This document shows, one piece after another, positions 11,304 to 23,514 of a stretch of DNA of 64,000 bases (the stretch's first letter is position 1; each line of letters begins with the position of its first letter). The notes under the pieces are model-generated. The model was given only the letters and a program-made list of their open reading frames with translations, was not told the origin of the DNA and made no database searches. A program made the translations under genes and the position numbers. This DNA comes from Lepeophtheirus salmonis (Eukaryota; Arthropoda; Copepoda; Siphonostomatoida; Caligidae). The stretch spans positions 31,500,002 to 31,564,001 of the forward strand of contig NC_052139.2 of the NCBI RefSeq assembly GCF_016086655.4, in the 5' to 3' direction.

Positions 11304-11765
11304 ATGCCATCACAACGTAACCAACAAATTTCAATCCACGTACTTATGGACGCTGGCAAAAAACCAACAGAGATTGCAAAGTTGTTGGGGATCTCCAGGC
11401 CAACCGTCAACATGAACATGGTGTGCAGGATGCCCCAGAAGTGGTTGAAGGACAACTTGCCTTCCTGGCCAATGAATATGTGGCCCCTACTCATTGGATA
11501 CCCACCCATCAGACTTAACTTTTTTGGTGCATTTTTAGTCCAAGGCCTGCACCGTCTGTCACCCAAATATCAACAACCTCAAGGGAACCATCAACCAGCA
11601 CTGGGTCTAAAGACTACATCCACAATGGATGAAAGGTCTTCATTGGCCACCTCGAAGCCATCATTGCTGTCAAAGGGGCTAGATCGATGATTAGGGTAGC
11701 CAATACATCATATTAGTTATTTTCATTTTATTGATTATAAAGTTCTAGATTGAATGTGTAAATAT
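11304..11765 (+). pseudogene. Mariner-like transposase relic, N-terminus fused to C-terminal half
   Basis: MPSQRNQQISIHVLMDAGKK followed by PTEIAKLLGISRPTV is a clear mariner first helix-turn-helix with its own start codon. The text then jumps to RMPQKWLKDNLPS and W-P-L(P), which precede the third catalytic block. In the next frame, THPSDLTFLVHF, a stop, SKACTVCHPNINNLKGTINQ and later HLEAIIAVKGA follow. THPSDL in place of SPDLNPLD shows decay. Downstream, TTCGCCACACACCCTAT near 11773 looks like a mutated CAGGGTGTGTGGCG-type right terminus; no left terminus was found. Both of the first two catalytic aspartates are gone. Confidence 0.75.
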
Positions 11766-11789
11766 TTTTTCGCCACACACCCTATTTAG

Positions 11790-12955
11790 GGTCTCACTGC
11801 TTATCAGAGTTTTTGGTACTAGAAAAATCCGCAATAATTTGAAATCATCGTTGTATATGGGCATTTTTAGTACTAAACCCTAAAAATTGGATATATATAT
11901 ATATTTTTTTTCAATGTCCAATCTTTACTATTTTTCTTTTACTTTTTTTTTTAGAATGGTCAAGAAAATGAATACCTTTCATTCATTATAAATTATTCAA
12001 ATAATATATGGTAGAAAGTATACACACATAAAAGGATTTTAAAATTTAATCTTAATCGGCTATTAATTTGATTTTTTGTCCGGTCATTTCTATTCTATAA
12101 AATATCAGACCTTAGACAATATTTATTCTGCAATCTTTTCAATTGCAAGTTTTTATAATTTATAAGTGGTCCAGACTGAAACCCAATACTTTAAATATAA
12201 TTGTTGCATTTATGTGGATCATCTCTTTCAAGGACTATATTTTCATAAACATATTATGGAGGTTATAAAGTAGTTTTTAATATTCTTAAAGGTTAAGACT
12301 ATAAATATACATTTTTGTTGATAAAATCATATGACTATAGTTTATCATAAAAATGCAAAAATTTCTGGAATGAGAGCAAAAAAGTCGTCGTTGTTATTGT
12401 TTTTTTGGAACACAAATAAAATCATTTAAAAAAAGGTGGATCTCGTTTTTTAAAAGGTAATATTACATATAATTATTATATTGAGTTTGACATTTAAGAA
12501 TTGAATTCCTGCTCTGTGACTTTGATTACCTCTTATTTACAACTTTCATAGCATTCTAATAGTAGCAGGGAAGGAATTAACGCCCTAGGCCACACCAAGA
12601 TATCTTCGATCAATAACTACCTATTACTTTTACAATGTACCTACATAAAAACAGTATGTCTTAATATCGCTTGAACACTTTTTGAAGGAAAAATTACTTC
12701 TTTTTTCGTTAATTTATTTACAATAACTCATTTGAAGAAGTGTTTTTTTTTTATTTCCCCAATGGCGATTCCAAAGCAGCATTTGCTCCGGATGAATTGT
12801 CCCATCATTAAAATATTTATATAATTACTGTACTTATTTTGTCCTAACGTACTTTCAAATACATCTTTCTTTAATTTAATTGAATTATCACTGTTTATTA
12901 TTGAGATTAAGTAGTACTCAATGAAGTATGTCGATTTTGATGCCAGAATGCAATA
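11790..12955. other. No gene seen
   Basis: AT-rich sequence without recognisable coding or terminal repeats. Confidence 0.45.
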
Positions 12956-13024
12956 TTTTCAACTGAGGGGCAAGACAAAAAAAAATTACAGCTTTTTAGC
13001 CTACTGTGTTGATAGGCTCAGAAT

Positions 13025-13196
13025 ATCAATAACAAAAGGCATCTAGCCTCTGTTATGATGCTCAGAGTCGTTGCGTCTGATGGCAAACCTTATTGGTTCT
13101 ATATTGGGCCCTGAGTTATGAGCCACATGTAAAGTAATCCTACAAAATATCAAGGACGCCCGGAAGTGCATCCAAGTACCCCCATTGGAGAACCAC
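13025..13196 (-). mobile_element. Possible hAT-type non-autonomous fragment
   Basis: Read on the minus strand from 13196 it begins CAGTGGTTCTCCAATGGGGG, close to the CAGTGGTTCTCAA... terminus common in hAT elements. No opposite terminus or 8-bp duplication was found. It directly abuts a mariner C-terminal fragment. Confidence 0.35.
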
Positions 13197-13197
13197 T

Positions 13198-13440
13198 GGT
13201 CTACGTCATCTGGGGTACTGTCGAAAAGAAGGCCTGTGCGACCCTGCACTCTAGTTTTGCAAACTTTAAGGTCTTTGATGAGAATACATGGCCCGGTGTC
13301 CGTAGACTACGTTAAAAACACGTGTAAGGGGCTGAAGCCATATATTAAGATCATGATTGGCGCCGATGGAGGATCTAAAAGTTTCGAGGCTAAACTCCTT
13401 GTAATTATCAAGAACCATGAAGAGGTTTATCTTGGATGAA
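13198..13440 (+). pseudogene. Mariner transposase C-terminal fragment
   Basis: The frame from 13203 reads YVIWGTVEKKACATLHSSFA, the segment that follows the third catalytic aspartate. After a frameshift near 13300 it continues DYVKNTCKGLKPYIKIMIGA then DGG, the usual C-terminal pattern. The left side is cut off at the hAT-like terminus. Nothing of the DNA-binding or catalytic centre remains. Confidence 0.65.
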
Positions 13441-13743
13441 AATTTTCCAGAGCTGTTGTAAAAATATACACTTGAAGCTCACAAGAGTGGATCACATTCA
13501 ACTATGACGCAATATATGACGTCAGTGAAAACGCTCTATTGGAGAAGTGACAAATAAACAAGAGACTCATCCGTGGAATTTAATTCCTTGCAACATGTAA
13601 TTCTCATCCTTTGTTCTACTACGTAAAATATATAATTACATATTTTATAGGAATCACGTTTCAATAGACTTTTGTTCTTCCAAAAAAAACAAAAAAACTG
13701 ATGGACCTTCATTATTGAATTTATTTATATGTAGCTATGTATA

Positions 13744-14215
13744 CGGGGTGTGTAATTGAAAATTAGACATTTTGAATCTGAAATTAGAACACATTTTTTG
13801 AAGTTAGGAAAGCTACATTAACTAAACTTTGTACAAATGTCCACACATGTGTTGAGCCCATTTATAATCTTCCATGTAGTCTTCCCCAACTAGACTGTGG
13901 CCTTGTTGCTTGGTACATGGAGTACCAATGCTCAGTAGCTGAAGCATTGAGAGTTTCAAAATTCGGCGCGCCTCTCAGGAAGGAACTGACCTCGACAAGT
14001 GGTCCGGAGGAAAAATTGAGAGTGTTGGTATCTGCAAGATATTGTGGCTACATTGTTTTTTCGAAGTTGGGTTGATGGTCTTCGGAAAGGACTGTGTAAG
14101 CTGTGCCGACCCACAATCTTGTTGGAGCTCGTCTTGATGCCAATACCGGTGGTGTGTGTTGCGTGCCAAGTAGAGCAGCCATCTCAATTCTTGTGTCTCT
14201 CTGTGAAACCATTTT
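13744..14215 (-). pseudogene. Mariner-like element relic with one terminus
   Basis: On the minus strand, ATG at 14209-14211 starts MVSQRDTRIEMAALLG, matching the start of the family D transposase (RIEIAALLRAG). After frame changes (IKTSSNKIVGR) the sequence jumps to NFETLNASATEHWYSMYQ (about 13985-13925), which is the L-K-A-S...W segment of the mariner C-terminus. The left edge, read on the plus strand from 13744, is CGGGGTGTGTAATTGAAAAT after a TA; it looks like a CAGGGTGTGTAATT-type terminus with one base lost. The catalytic core is absent. Confidence 0.6.
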
Positions 14216-14284
14216 TCTTTTGACTTTGATAATGGTCTTGATCCGCCATATATGGAAATTCTATATGGCGGTAATAATATAATT

Positions 14285-14440
14285 GAGGTTCCAATGCTCA
14301 CAAACTCAAATGGGGAGTTCCAATGCTCACAAGCGGAAGCCTTGAGAGCTTTGATATTCATTGCCCCTTTTACGGCAGGACCAGGGGCTCGATATGCGGC
14401 CAGAAAGAAAAATTGAAGGGCTGGCAAGAATGCTGAAAGC
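14285..14440 (-). pseudogene. Second mariner C-terminal piece
   Basis: The minus strand reads MNIKALKASACEHWNS, a near duplicate of NFETLNASATEHWYS in the neighbouring relic (13915-14005). Two related copies, or a local duplication, are therefore present side by side. Only this C-terminal segment is recognisable. Confidence 0.5.
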
Positions 14441-14659
14441 TCTAAAAAGTACTTGGTATCCTTTGCTGTTTGTCTTGGTGCATCATTTTGCTTTAAGTAC
14501 TACGCTCACGACCAGTCCTTGATCCAGGAAATCATCATAGTCAAGAACTTTTCAATGTAGTTAGCACCATCAACCCTAAACCATGATTTAAACCGGAGGA
14601 GTATGGCTAGTTCATAGGATGCAAAAATTCCCAAGCTCTTTACATATACTGGGTGCTTC

Positions 14660-15010
14660 ATAGGAGGGGCGTCCGGAGGTTTATATTCTGAGGGAGGCTT
14701 GCTTTTTGGAATATATTCAAAAAAAGTAATTTTTTTGGAAAAAATTCCATAGAAGTTCGTAAAAAGCAAAATTTTTGTGGAAAATTATTTTAAAAAAAAC
14801 CCCAGCTGTTCACAAAAATGAAATTTTGTGGAAAAAATGTTAAAAACCCTTAGGTTTTTACAAAATACTACATTTTTGGAAAAAGAAAATATATAAAATC
14901 TATAGCTATTCTTAAAAAAGTTAAATTTTTGGAATTTTTTTATAAAATTCAAAACTGTTCATAAATAATTTTTTTTTTTTTGGAACAGAAATTCAATTAT
15001 TAAACTTTCT
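14660..15010 (+). repeat. AT-rich 'tccatagctatt' dispersed repeat, locus 4
   Basis: Starts with the terminal block AGGGGCGTCCGGAGGTTTAT at 14665 and continues with TTTTTGGAAAAAATT, AATTTTTGTGGAAAA and 'tctatagctattc' words to about 15010. It is one of the cleaner left ends of this family. Confidence 0.6.
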
Positions 15011-15109
15011 AGTAGAATACAAAAATTCCTTTATTATTATTGATTTTTGTGGGTGGGGGGCTACGGCAACCCTAGCACAGCCCCTAAGGATGGCCAAGCA
15101 TAGTCATCA

Positions 15110-15270
15110 GTGTGTTGGCTTTCTTATCATGCCAATATTATTATTAATGGCCTTCTTGACGTTGCAAATAATCTGCTTGCCTGTCTTAGTCCGATTTCTG
15201 ATCTCTATTGGTATGTGTTCCGTGCGAAGTAGAAATGAATCTCAATTCTTTTGTGCTAAGATGAATTGAA
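15110..15270 (-). pseudogene. Mariner N-terminal DNA-binding fragment
   Basis: The minus strand reads RIEIHFYFARNTYQ and, one frame over, IRNRTKTGKQIICNVKKAI. These together match the first helix-turn-helix layout of the relic at 14211 and family D. No start, terminus or catalytic domain is seen. Confidence 0.5.
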
Positions 15271-15274
15271 CCTG

Positions 15275-17475
15275 ATAAAAATCGGTTATTCGGTAATACT
15301 GATCATAAAAGAAACTGGGACGTCATGACGTAAAAAATATTTTTAAAGAAGAGTGTATTCACGATGCAAGAATATCGATAAGAATTTTTAACCAGCTTAT
15401 CTCTTCGATAAGCTGCTTAAAAATTAGCCTTACTAACTGAAATTGATAATATAACTATATTAAAATGAAATTCAAATGTTCCAATACCACTGAATCAAAT
15501 TGACGGAACACATATGTTATATGTTCATGTAAAAATTGAAACATAATATCATTCATATAAATAACTTGTTGTACAGCTTATAAGTAATTTAATATTGTAT
15601 TAGACTCTTTAAAAAATCCTCTTTGGTTTTTCATTGTTGTAAAAAAATTATTTGCGTTTTTTTCAGTTTCATCAAAAAGGTCCTATATTTGTTTTTATGT
15701 TATCGCCACAACTATCAATTTATACAGTTTGTCAGCAGAGGAGAGGAATTTCAATTACATTAGTTATATTTTCTTATTCTTTTATTTTATAAGTGTTATA
15801 ATTTCAATTGTACACCCGATACATAATTTTATGAAAGGTTTTTTTTCTTTTATTAATCTATTTTGTTGTCCCATCATATATCATACATTTATAGATTGTT
15901 GAGACAACGAGACGACTCATGTATGTATGTAACAATCATGATATAGCATTGCATGATGGATAATGTACTCCCTTAATCATTGATTCTCGGGATATTGTTT
16001 AAAGTAGGTTTAATCACTTATTGATTATAAATATATGTAGTCATTTCAGGAGGTAAAAATCCCCCTTTGATTCTCATGGCAACGTTCCGAAAGGTCAAAT
16101 TCTAGTCAACGTTGTATAACATCCATTTTATCCTTATATTTATTATTTTTGAATTAGTAGAATAAGTTTCATATTATGGAATAGAGATTAAAAGGATGGG
16201 ATTTTTAAAGATAAAAAACACAGTTTTAAGATTATATAAAAAAAAAAGATGTAACATGGTTTTTTTTCTTTTTTTTATTGATGATTATTTAATCGGTCGT
16301 CGTGGTTTTAAGTTCTACACCTGAAAGAAAAATAATAATTATCGGATATCTTTTTTGTTTTAAAAATGCGTCATCAAATAACAAATTTAATAATAATAAC
16401 ATTTTTACAGCACTAATGCTTTTTTTAATGTCCGCTGTAGAGCATTAATTCATTTATATTAGCTACTTGTTATGAAAAAAAAAAAATGAAATTTGACTAA
16501 TAAATATGGAGATGAACATAAAAAAACGCGGTACATCTAGAGAATATTTATTTGTAGGCAGCATGTTTGGAAATAAAATACTCGTACAATGAGGTAAATT
16601 TTTAGACTTATTTAGTTTTTTTTTTTAGATTCTTTGTTTATTTTTAGTATTTGAGGAAATAATATACCTGCATTCACAAAAAACCTTGACTTATTTAGCA
16701 AATATGGAGTTTAAAGATTTTTTTGCAGTATCCGCTATTTTAGCCATTATTAATTACATTGATGATTGAGTCTATTATTTGTTTGATTTTTGAATAACAT
16801 ATTTGTAAATTTTATATGATACTTAATTTATATTTATGTTTGTGTTGTTTGATGAAGATTTGGCAAAATAAGATTAAACTATTCATTGTACAAAAATATA
16901 AATTAAGTATATGCATTTATTTTTATAGTCGCATACTTATTTGTGTTTTTTTTTACCATTTTTTTTATGAATACCTTTTAAAAGTGATTGTTATATGTTG
17001 TGTACATGTTGCCTCCAAAAAAAAAAAAGAGATACAATATTTTAAATGAAGAATTAAGAGTAGGATAATGGTGCATTCATTGAATAGATGCTCGTTCATT
17101 TAATAGATTTTTTTAGATAATTTCAATTGAAACTAATAATAAAATAAACATATTTTAAAAAAAGTGAGCTGCTTAATTGAGAATTTGAACAGTTATTGAA
17201 AAAAATGAGACAGTCTGCTAGGACAAAAGCTTACTCGGTTTGAATGATGGTTTCATTTTCACTTGATATCTTAGCAGTTTTAATGACTTTAGAAGCGTAT
17301 CTTTGACGTTTCCGTGCCTGAATGGAGATATGTTTTGAAATATTTGCTATGAACATCAACAAACACGAAATAACTTTATTGAAGTTTGTTCCCAATTCCC
17401 TGTGAATGTAATTTGTATTTTTTTCGAAATCCCTTTATTTGTTAATACACTCACAGAAAAATCACAATGCTGGAA
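15275..17475. other. No gene seen (about 2.2 kb)
   Basis: Strongly AT-rich. Open frames such as 16816-17049 are composed of low-complexity F/I/K/Y codons and are not supported. Confidence 0.5.
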
Positions 17476-17480
17476 AAAAA

Positions 17481-17692
17481 AGTGAGCAAACCCTTGAATC
17501 ATCAAAAGGTACTTTGTCGTCTAAGAATAGCTCTAAGCCAGGAACTTTTGGAATATTTGTCCTGGAGGAAAGAATGAAGTGATCTGTAAGGATTTGTAGA
17601 ATCAGTTTTTATATCCAAAATATAGCACTCACCTTCATTAAGGACTGTATTAGAGTTATTCTTAGAAGACAAAGTACTGTCTTCCACTCACT
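17481..17692. repeat. Short foldback: 28-bp near-perfect inverted repeat
   Basis: 17509-17536 (starts GTACTTTGTCGTCTAAGAAT) pairs with 17650-17677 at 26 of 28 positions, with a 113-base loop. A second AAGTGAG / CTCACTT pair lies further out (17481 and 17686-17692). It may be a tiny MITE or a transcribed hairpin; no family was recognised. Confidence 0.6.
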
Positions 17693-17699
17693 TAGAATT

Positions 17700-18140
17700 C
17701 CGTGGTATTTAACAATATAATTTAAATATTCGTACATAAAAATATTACACTTTTTGTTTATATACGTGCAGGCGTAATTTAAACATATGAGCAATTTGTT
17801 TTCTATGTCATCAATAAATAAACACATTTATGACGTAATGTATGTGTAGAGAAATGTAGGGATTTTGAGTGGGAGCCAAGACAGGAGGTTTATTTTTATC
17901 CAATTATTGGGTTTTATACGGGCCAATGGAAATTATTTACTGTGTGCCTAATCTTTTTTTTTTTTAGTTATTGGGATCAATATATATGGGTATTAAGACT
18001 AAAAATGTAATTATTCACAGAGATAGAAATTGCTTTTTCCATATAAGTCCTGTCCTGGACTTTCTTGGAGATATTGTTAGAAGTATCCAGCTTCTTAATA
18101 ATCCTCCAAGCTGTTTTTTTTTTTGGGGGTAGCCAGTGAG
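17700..18140. other. No gene seen
   Basis: AT-rich spacer before family B. No supported features. Confidence 0.4.
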
Positions 18141-18144
18141 TATA

Positions 18145-19312
18145 CAGGGTGCCCACGATAAATTGGAACTACTTTACAATAGTCATCATGGAACAAGCAA
18201 GGAGAGACGCCATCCTCGAATTGGCTCGCACGGGACACAAGCCCTCTGCTATCTACAAGCTTCTTAACTACCCCAAGACCACAGTGTACCGGGTCTTCAA
18301 TGCCTGGGAGGTTGAGGGGAAGGTCTGCCGTAAGGCCCACAACATGAGAAGTGACCAAATCCGCACTCCCCGCTTCCTTGAAGGCCTCCAGAAGTCCAGC
18401 AAGGTTTCGCCGGGGACTTCCTTGTCCAGGTTGGCCAAGAACCGTGGAGTGAGCAAGCAGCTGGTCTCCAAGGCTGTGAATGAGGACCTCGGATACAGGT
18501 CATACCGAATGGCCAAACAACACATCCTCACGGCATCCATGAAGGCCACCAGGCTCACCAACGGTAAGGGTCTCCTCAATGACCTGAAAGCCATGGAGGA
18601 AGAATCATCTTCTTCTCCGACGAGAAGAACTGGACATTCGACAGAAGCTACAACGTCCAGAATGACAGGTGGCTAGCTAAAGAGAGAGAAGAGGTCCCTG
18701 CAGTGTTTACTATAAAGTTCCCGGCCTCTGCAATGACCCTGGGTGTCATCTGCAGCACCCGTGAGGTGATGCCTCCTTTCTTCTTCAATTCCCAAGGAAA
18801 GGATTAACGCGATAAGGTACTGCGAAGTCATGGAGGAGTTCGTCATCCCCTGAATGAAGGATAAGGCCGCTGGTAGGGAGTTCATATTCCAACAAGACTC
18901 AGCGCCCGCACACATCGCCATGAGGACAACTAACCTCTTCAACTCCCATGACATCCCTTTCTGGGATCGCTACACCTGACCCTCCAACTAACCCGACCTC
19001 AATCCGTGTGATTACTACTGGTAGGGGAATTTGGAGAGGGAGGTGTGCAAGGTCAGCCACAAGATCATCGCGGCCCTGAATGGCTCCATTACGAGGGAGT
19101 GGAATGCTGTCGATTCCGCGGAAGTCATCAGGGCATTTAAATCCTATACGGACAGGATGGAGAAGATGGTGGCTGCTGAGGGAGGACATGTTGAATAAAT
19201 TTATTATTTAATATCAGGTCTAACTTTTTCATATTAACAAATACACTCCAAATTCCATTTTTATCAAGCAGATTGAATTTTAATATAGTTCCAATTTATC
19301 GTGGACACCCTG
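18145..19312 (+). mobile_element. Mariner family B, full-length but degenerate copy
   Basis: Left terminus CAGGGTGCCCACGATAAATT and its complement at the right (ATTTATCGTGGACACCCTG) bound a 1168-bp element flanked by TA at 18143-18144 and 19313-19314. The internal transposase is nearly complete in length, so this is the least deleted mariner of the window, though mutated. Confidence 0.93.
18188..19198 (+). pseudogene. Family B mariner transposase pseudogene (D,D37D)
   Basis: ATG at 18188 starts MEQARRDAILELARTGHKPS, a helix-turn-helix, with a second one around GVSKQLVSKAVNEDLGYRSY. A one-base loss near 18604 shifts the frame; the catalytic part then reads IIFFSDEKNWTFD (first aspartate). A second shift occurs near 18790. 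Then come FIFQQDSAPAH (second aspartate) and PDLNPCDYYW (third), with 37 residues between the second and third, and the end GGHVE. At least four nonsense codons are present: TGA at 18851 and 18977, TAA at 18989, TAG at 19022. Several are consistent with loss of a tryptophan TGG. All three catalytic aspartates are still encoded, but the protein cannot be made. Confidence 0.9.
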
Positions 19313-19314
19313 TA

Positions 19315-22300
19315 GTTTGGCAATCGTCTCCATCTTGACAATTGTCTCTAAATAAAACAAATGGAATTTTATTTGATAAGTTACTTAACTTCTTCAATGA
19401 AGAGGGAAAACTGGGCCGTTATGCACTCATACGGAATAGAAAGTAAAGTTTGTTCCAATTGTAGCACACCCCCTGAAATTGAAAGTAAATAATAAATTTA
19501 CATGGTAATCCTGACAAATATAAGAATTTTTGAATGAGAGCAGCTCAGCTGTACCAATTTTTATATATAAATTAACTGCAACAAGCTGTTAGAGGGAAAG
19601 AAAGGAAATGATCACAAATTTCACACGGCGAGCACATAAAGTAGGAATTACTCCGATCTCAATCATTAATTCTACTCCGAATCCAACAGAGACTAACACT
19701 TATAATTCTACAACAAATTATCAATTTTACTCACCGTCTTTCATAAGTAACCGCACTTGATACTTATATGTTCCCTCTTCAAGAATAAAATACAGTTTAG
19801 TTTGCAACAAAAAACAAAACAAGTCTAAGGTCATACTTGAAGATTATTTTAATTTTTTTAACAATGATAGCCCGGATTTAAAGTTTTGTGTGACACAGTT
19901 TTGAAAATCATATGATATAGGTGACGTCCCCCCATTGTTGAATGAACCAAACTACCGTATTTTAATACTTGGTGAATTCTTCAATTTTTTTTTTTAATAA
20001 AAAATAATTACCGTAGATGAGTAAATAAGCTTTCAAAAATTTTCACAAAACTTTACAAAAAAAAAAAATGAACACCCCGCAACCAAAAAATGATCAACAA
20101 TGCACTTTTCTATACTTAATGTGTAACACAAGAACTCTTTTTTTTCTTCTCTCTTTCAATAACTTTTAATTGAGAGGTTAAAGGTAGGGACGTACCACCG
20201 ATGCATCAGAATTGCTTCAACACTGCGGATTCCACCCATATCTATGCATAATTATAAGAGCTCATTTTTGGGGACAGAATTATGGTTACAAATCAATAAG
20301 ATAGTTAGACTAGACCAAGGTGACTATATTTGTCGATAAGAGATTTGTTTGCTTTTGCTTACAATTGTACCTGAGACGTCGCAAAGGAGCCAATTTAGAC
20401 GGAAATTCGATTAAACCTCGATTTATTTTCTTATCGGACAATACTATTAGTAAAAATTTTGAATCTCTGACGATTATGGTACTAAAATTACTCAAAAAAA
20501 AAATTCATTAAAGTTTATATTTAATGAAAAGTGGGTAATACATTTTCAAAAAAATATACAAAAATATTGAACATCTGACGGATTTGTGCAGGTTGCCAAG
20601 GCACAATACACAAGAAGACATACTTCTTAGAATAATATGAGTTAACACATAACACTAGTCATTAATATCGAACTTGGCTTCGTTGTGACGTCATCAAAAA
20701 AGATATCAGCTAACGTCTTCCAGACTGTCTTATCAACGCGCCATATACTAGGACCTTGGACTAGACGACGTCGTTTAGACAAAATTAAAAAAAAAAAGAA
20801 GGGGAATATACAAATTTGAAGGTTCGTAGTGGAAATTTACTTGTCAGTAACAATTTAAAAATAACCTTATTTTGAGTACCAATTGAGTCCTTCAAAAAGT
20901 ACGTAAAGGTGGAAGTTGGTTTGTGCCGTAAACTCTGAAACCAATAAGTAACTTTTTCACCAACCATTTCTTTGTGGTACGTTTGAAGAATAGTTTGGTT
21001 TACAATAGAACTAAAATCGAGTCCATATTTTCAAGTTCAAATAATCAGCGTTTGTCTCGGTACATTAATAAAAGAAAAGAGTAGAGCATGGGTTGATACA
21101 TTCTTTTATTCTTAAGGTAAGCTTAGGAACTGGAGACAGTTCAGTACCATTTGATCTCATATGGGCCAAACCAGTAAAATAACAAAAAAATATCCTATGG
21201 TCAGTGTCGCAAGTATTTTTATTTATCAGTGAGGCATTTGAAATTAGATCAGAGTCCGAGGAGCGCAGAGGATGGACTTTAAATATTTAACAAAGTAGTC
21301 CTAATATGAGCTTACCAGAAATTAATTGACTCCTGATTACAGAAAGTACTGAGTACATATTTTTAAAATTTAAAAGTATGATTATGATAAACATGCGAGC
21401 ATGTTTGTTAGCAGGATAAGGTTTTTAAGTGGGTTATGTCATTTATAATATGCAATTACAATACAAATTTTACCTACAAAATCAGAACTTTTAGTCAATA
21501 TATATGTCATACATTGTAATTTGCATATTTCTGCAGATGTTTAATGAACCAATCGCAATTAATTCAATGATGTATATGCACAAACGCATTTGTTATTGAC
21601 GATGCACTCATAATATTTACTATATTAGGACCTTCAAAATGGAAGTAAAAAATGACTAATCTTTATACTCCCTAACAGTAAAAATATATTATGAAATAAT
21701 CATAATATTTACGGAATTAAAATAAATGAATCCTTTTAAAACAAGGAAACAATTGACAGAAGAACTAACTTCTTATGAAGAACACACATTCCTTATGACC
21801 TGTAGAAGGTAAATGGGTATTTTTCTTCGTAATATCTATCTTGATGAGGATTAGAAATACATACATGAAGTTGAAGTAAGAACTCAAGGTTTACTCAACA
21901 CTTTATATAAATTAAACGTAAAATAAAATTAAATCCCCAGGGTATGTAACAATGTAAACTCGTCTTTGCTCCGGGCTGCTTGCTTGAGTACATCCTACAC
22001 CTACAACTAAGAAGATGAGTCCAATATGTGTACTGTACAATAGGATTGACTACGACAACCACTTACTTTTTCAGTAGTAAGAGTATTAATACATGAAGTA
22101 GATTCCACATTCCTTGAATAATGTACATAAATCAATTTAATCCCTAAGTCATCGTTTAAAATACCATCCATCATTTTATTCGATGTATGTTGTTTCTAGC
22201 TAATCAAATCAAATCAATGATTGGTAAGCAGTTCATGTCTGCATATTGTTGTGTTAAAAGCCTTGAACTTTTAGATGCTTCAACATTAGGGTGGCCGTAA

Positions 22301-22510
22301 GAAATCAATGATTTACTTTACCCTGTCTGAGCCTTCTATTTTGTTATCTTCATTTTGCAGTGCAAACTATTATTGATTTTAGTTCATATTTAATCGTGGT
22401 TTACACTTTTTTAACCCTCCATTATTGAACTGGGATATTAAAAGCCCGATACTTACAAAAATGCATCTTATTCTTTTGAATCTGCATTTTATTTCCAATA
22501 CTTTTCTGTA
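19315..22510. other. No gene seen (about 3.2 kb)
   Basis: AT-rich sequence. Small frames at 20310-20511 and 20785-20967 have no recognisable motif. This is one of the longer stretches without identifiable transposon protein remains. Confidence 0.45.
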
Positions 22511-22512
22511 AA

Positions 22513-23514
22513 CAGGGTGCGTGGACAAAATCTGCCACATTTTAAAGACGACCTTACTCCATAAGCTGATGTCTGATCTGTCTATTTTGGATGTTTAAAT
22601 TTTTTCCGGGTTATAGGCCTCAGTTATTGTTCACCAATTGTAGCGATAGCATCATTTTAAGTGCCCAAGAAAAGTCATTATGTTCAATGAGAGAGATTGT
22701 AGGTGCGCTGCTATTCAGATTATGCTTAGTGATCACATGAAATTAAGCAATGCTGACATCTTTGGCCTTCTGTCAATGCCAGTTAGAACGGTCAGAAGTC
22801 TCAGGAAGCAGCAGGAGGAGTCATTGGACCCGATGGACATTGTTGACAGGAAGAAGAAGGAGGAGAAGAGCACCAGGATTGTCCGGGACGTCACCTTCAT
22901 CAAAAAGGTCCGGGACATCATCGACAAGGACTCCCAGTGTTCCATGAGAGCCATGGCGAGGGGCCTGGGTGTGGCCGAGTGGACCATGAGGGCTTGTGTG
23001 AAGGAGGACTTAAGGTGCAAATCCTACAGGCGTCAGACAGACCAACTTCTGACGAAAAAGACTCAAGGGTTGCAGCTGCCCAAAAGCTTGAGGCTGCTGA
23101 ACATCTTGAAGAATCCCAAGTTGTCAAACATGTTCTTGTTCTTCTCTGATGATTTTTGCGTTCGTACCCTTCTCCTCTTGGCCTCCCTCATCAACGGATT
23201 TGAACCCGTTGGACTACTTTATCTGGTCCTACGTGGAGAATATGACCAACCGCTCCTACCATAACACCAAGCAGTCTCTCATCACCTGCATCAAGGAGAA
23301 ATTCAGTAAGATAGAATCAGCGCAGATCCAAAATGCATGTTCTCGGTCTTGTATCCGCATTGAGCGGGTTTTGGCCGCAGACGGGAGCTACATTGAATAG
23401 ATAGCTGCTCTATATCGTAATAAAGATATTTGTTTTTATTTTATCAATAAATTTTATAAAATAAGATTGAAGTTGTTGTTTTTTTGGAGCGGCAGATTTT
23501 GTCCACGCACCCTG
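22513..23514 (+). mobile_element. Mariner family C, internally deleted copy
   Basis: Left terminus CAGGGTGCGTGGACAAAATC matches the complement of the right terminus ending GTCCACGCACCCTG. The flanks are AA and CA, so the expected TA duplication has decayed on both sides. The length of 1002 bp is short because of a deletion inside the transposase. Confidence 0.9.
22680..23400 (+). pseudogene. Family C mariner transposase pseudogene, deleted catalytic core
   Basis: ATG at 22680 opens a 160-codon well-preserved part: MFNERDCRCAAIQIMLSDHM, a basic linker with a KKKEEK run, then MRAMARGLGVAEWTMRACVK and EDLRCKSYRR. That last block is closely similar to the family A segment MKAMARDLGCHEKIIT. It continues to LFFSDDFC, the first catalytic aspartate. 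At about 23160 the sequence jumps to SWPPSSTDLNPLDYFIW, the third catalytic block, in a different frame, and ends GSYIE. The second catalytic aspartate (the QQDSAP block) is missing. Families A and C are related. Confidence 0.88.

Noticed and set aside
13043..13249. Minus-strand frame with DQWFSNGGTWMHF as a protein gene
   Set aside because: It starts inside a hAT-like terminal sequence and has no protein family match known to me; more likely a non-coding element.
16816..17049. 77-codon hydrophobic frame
   Set aside because: Low-complexity F/I/C/Y-rich translation in AT-rich sequence with no motif; expected by chance.
18268..18594. Minus-strand frames of 68-108 codons over 18.1-19.2 kb
   Set aside because: Shadows of the family B transposase, which is clear on the plus strand.
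22733..23127. Alternative frames on both strands over family C
   Set aside because: Same region reads as a well-preserved mariner transposase from 22680; the others are antisense or shifted shadows.
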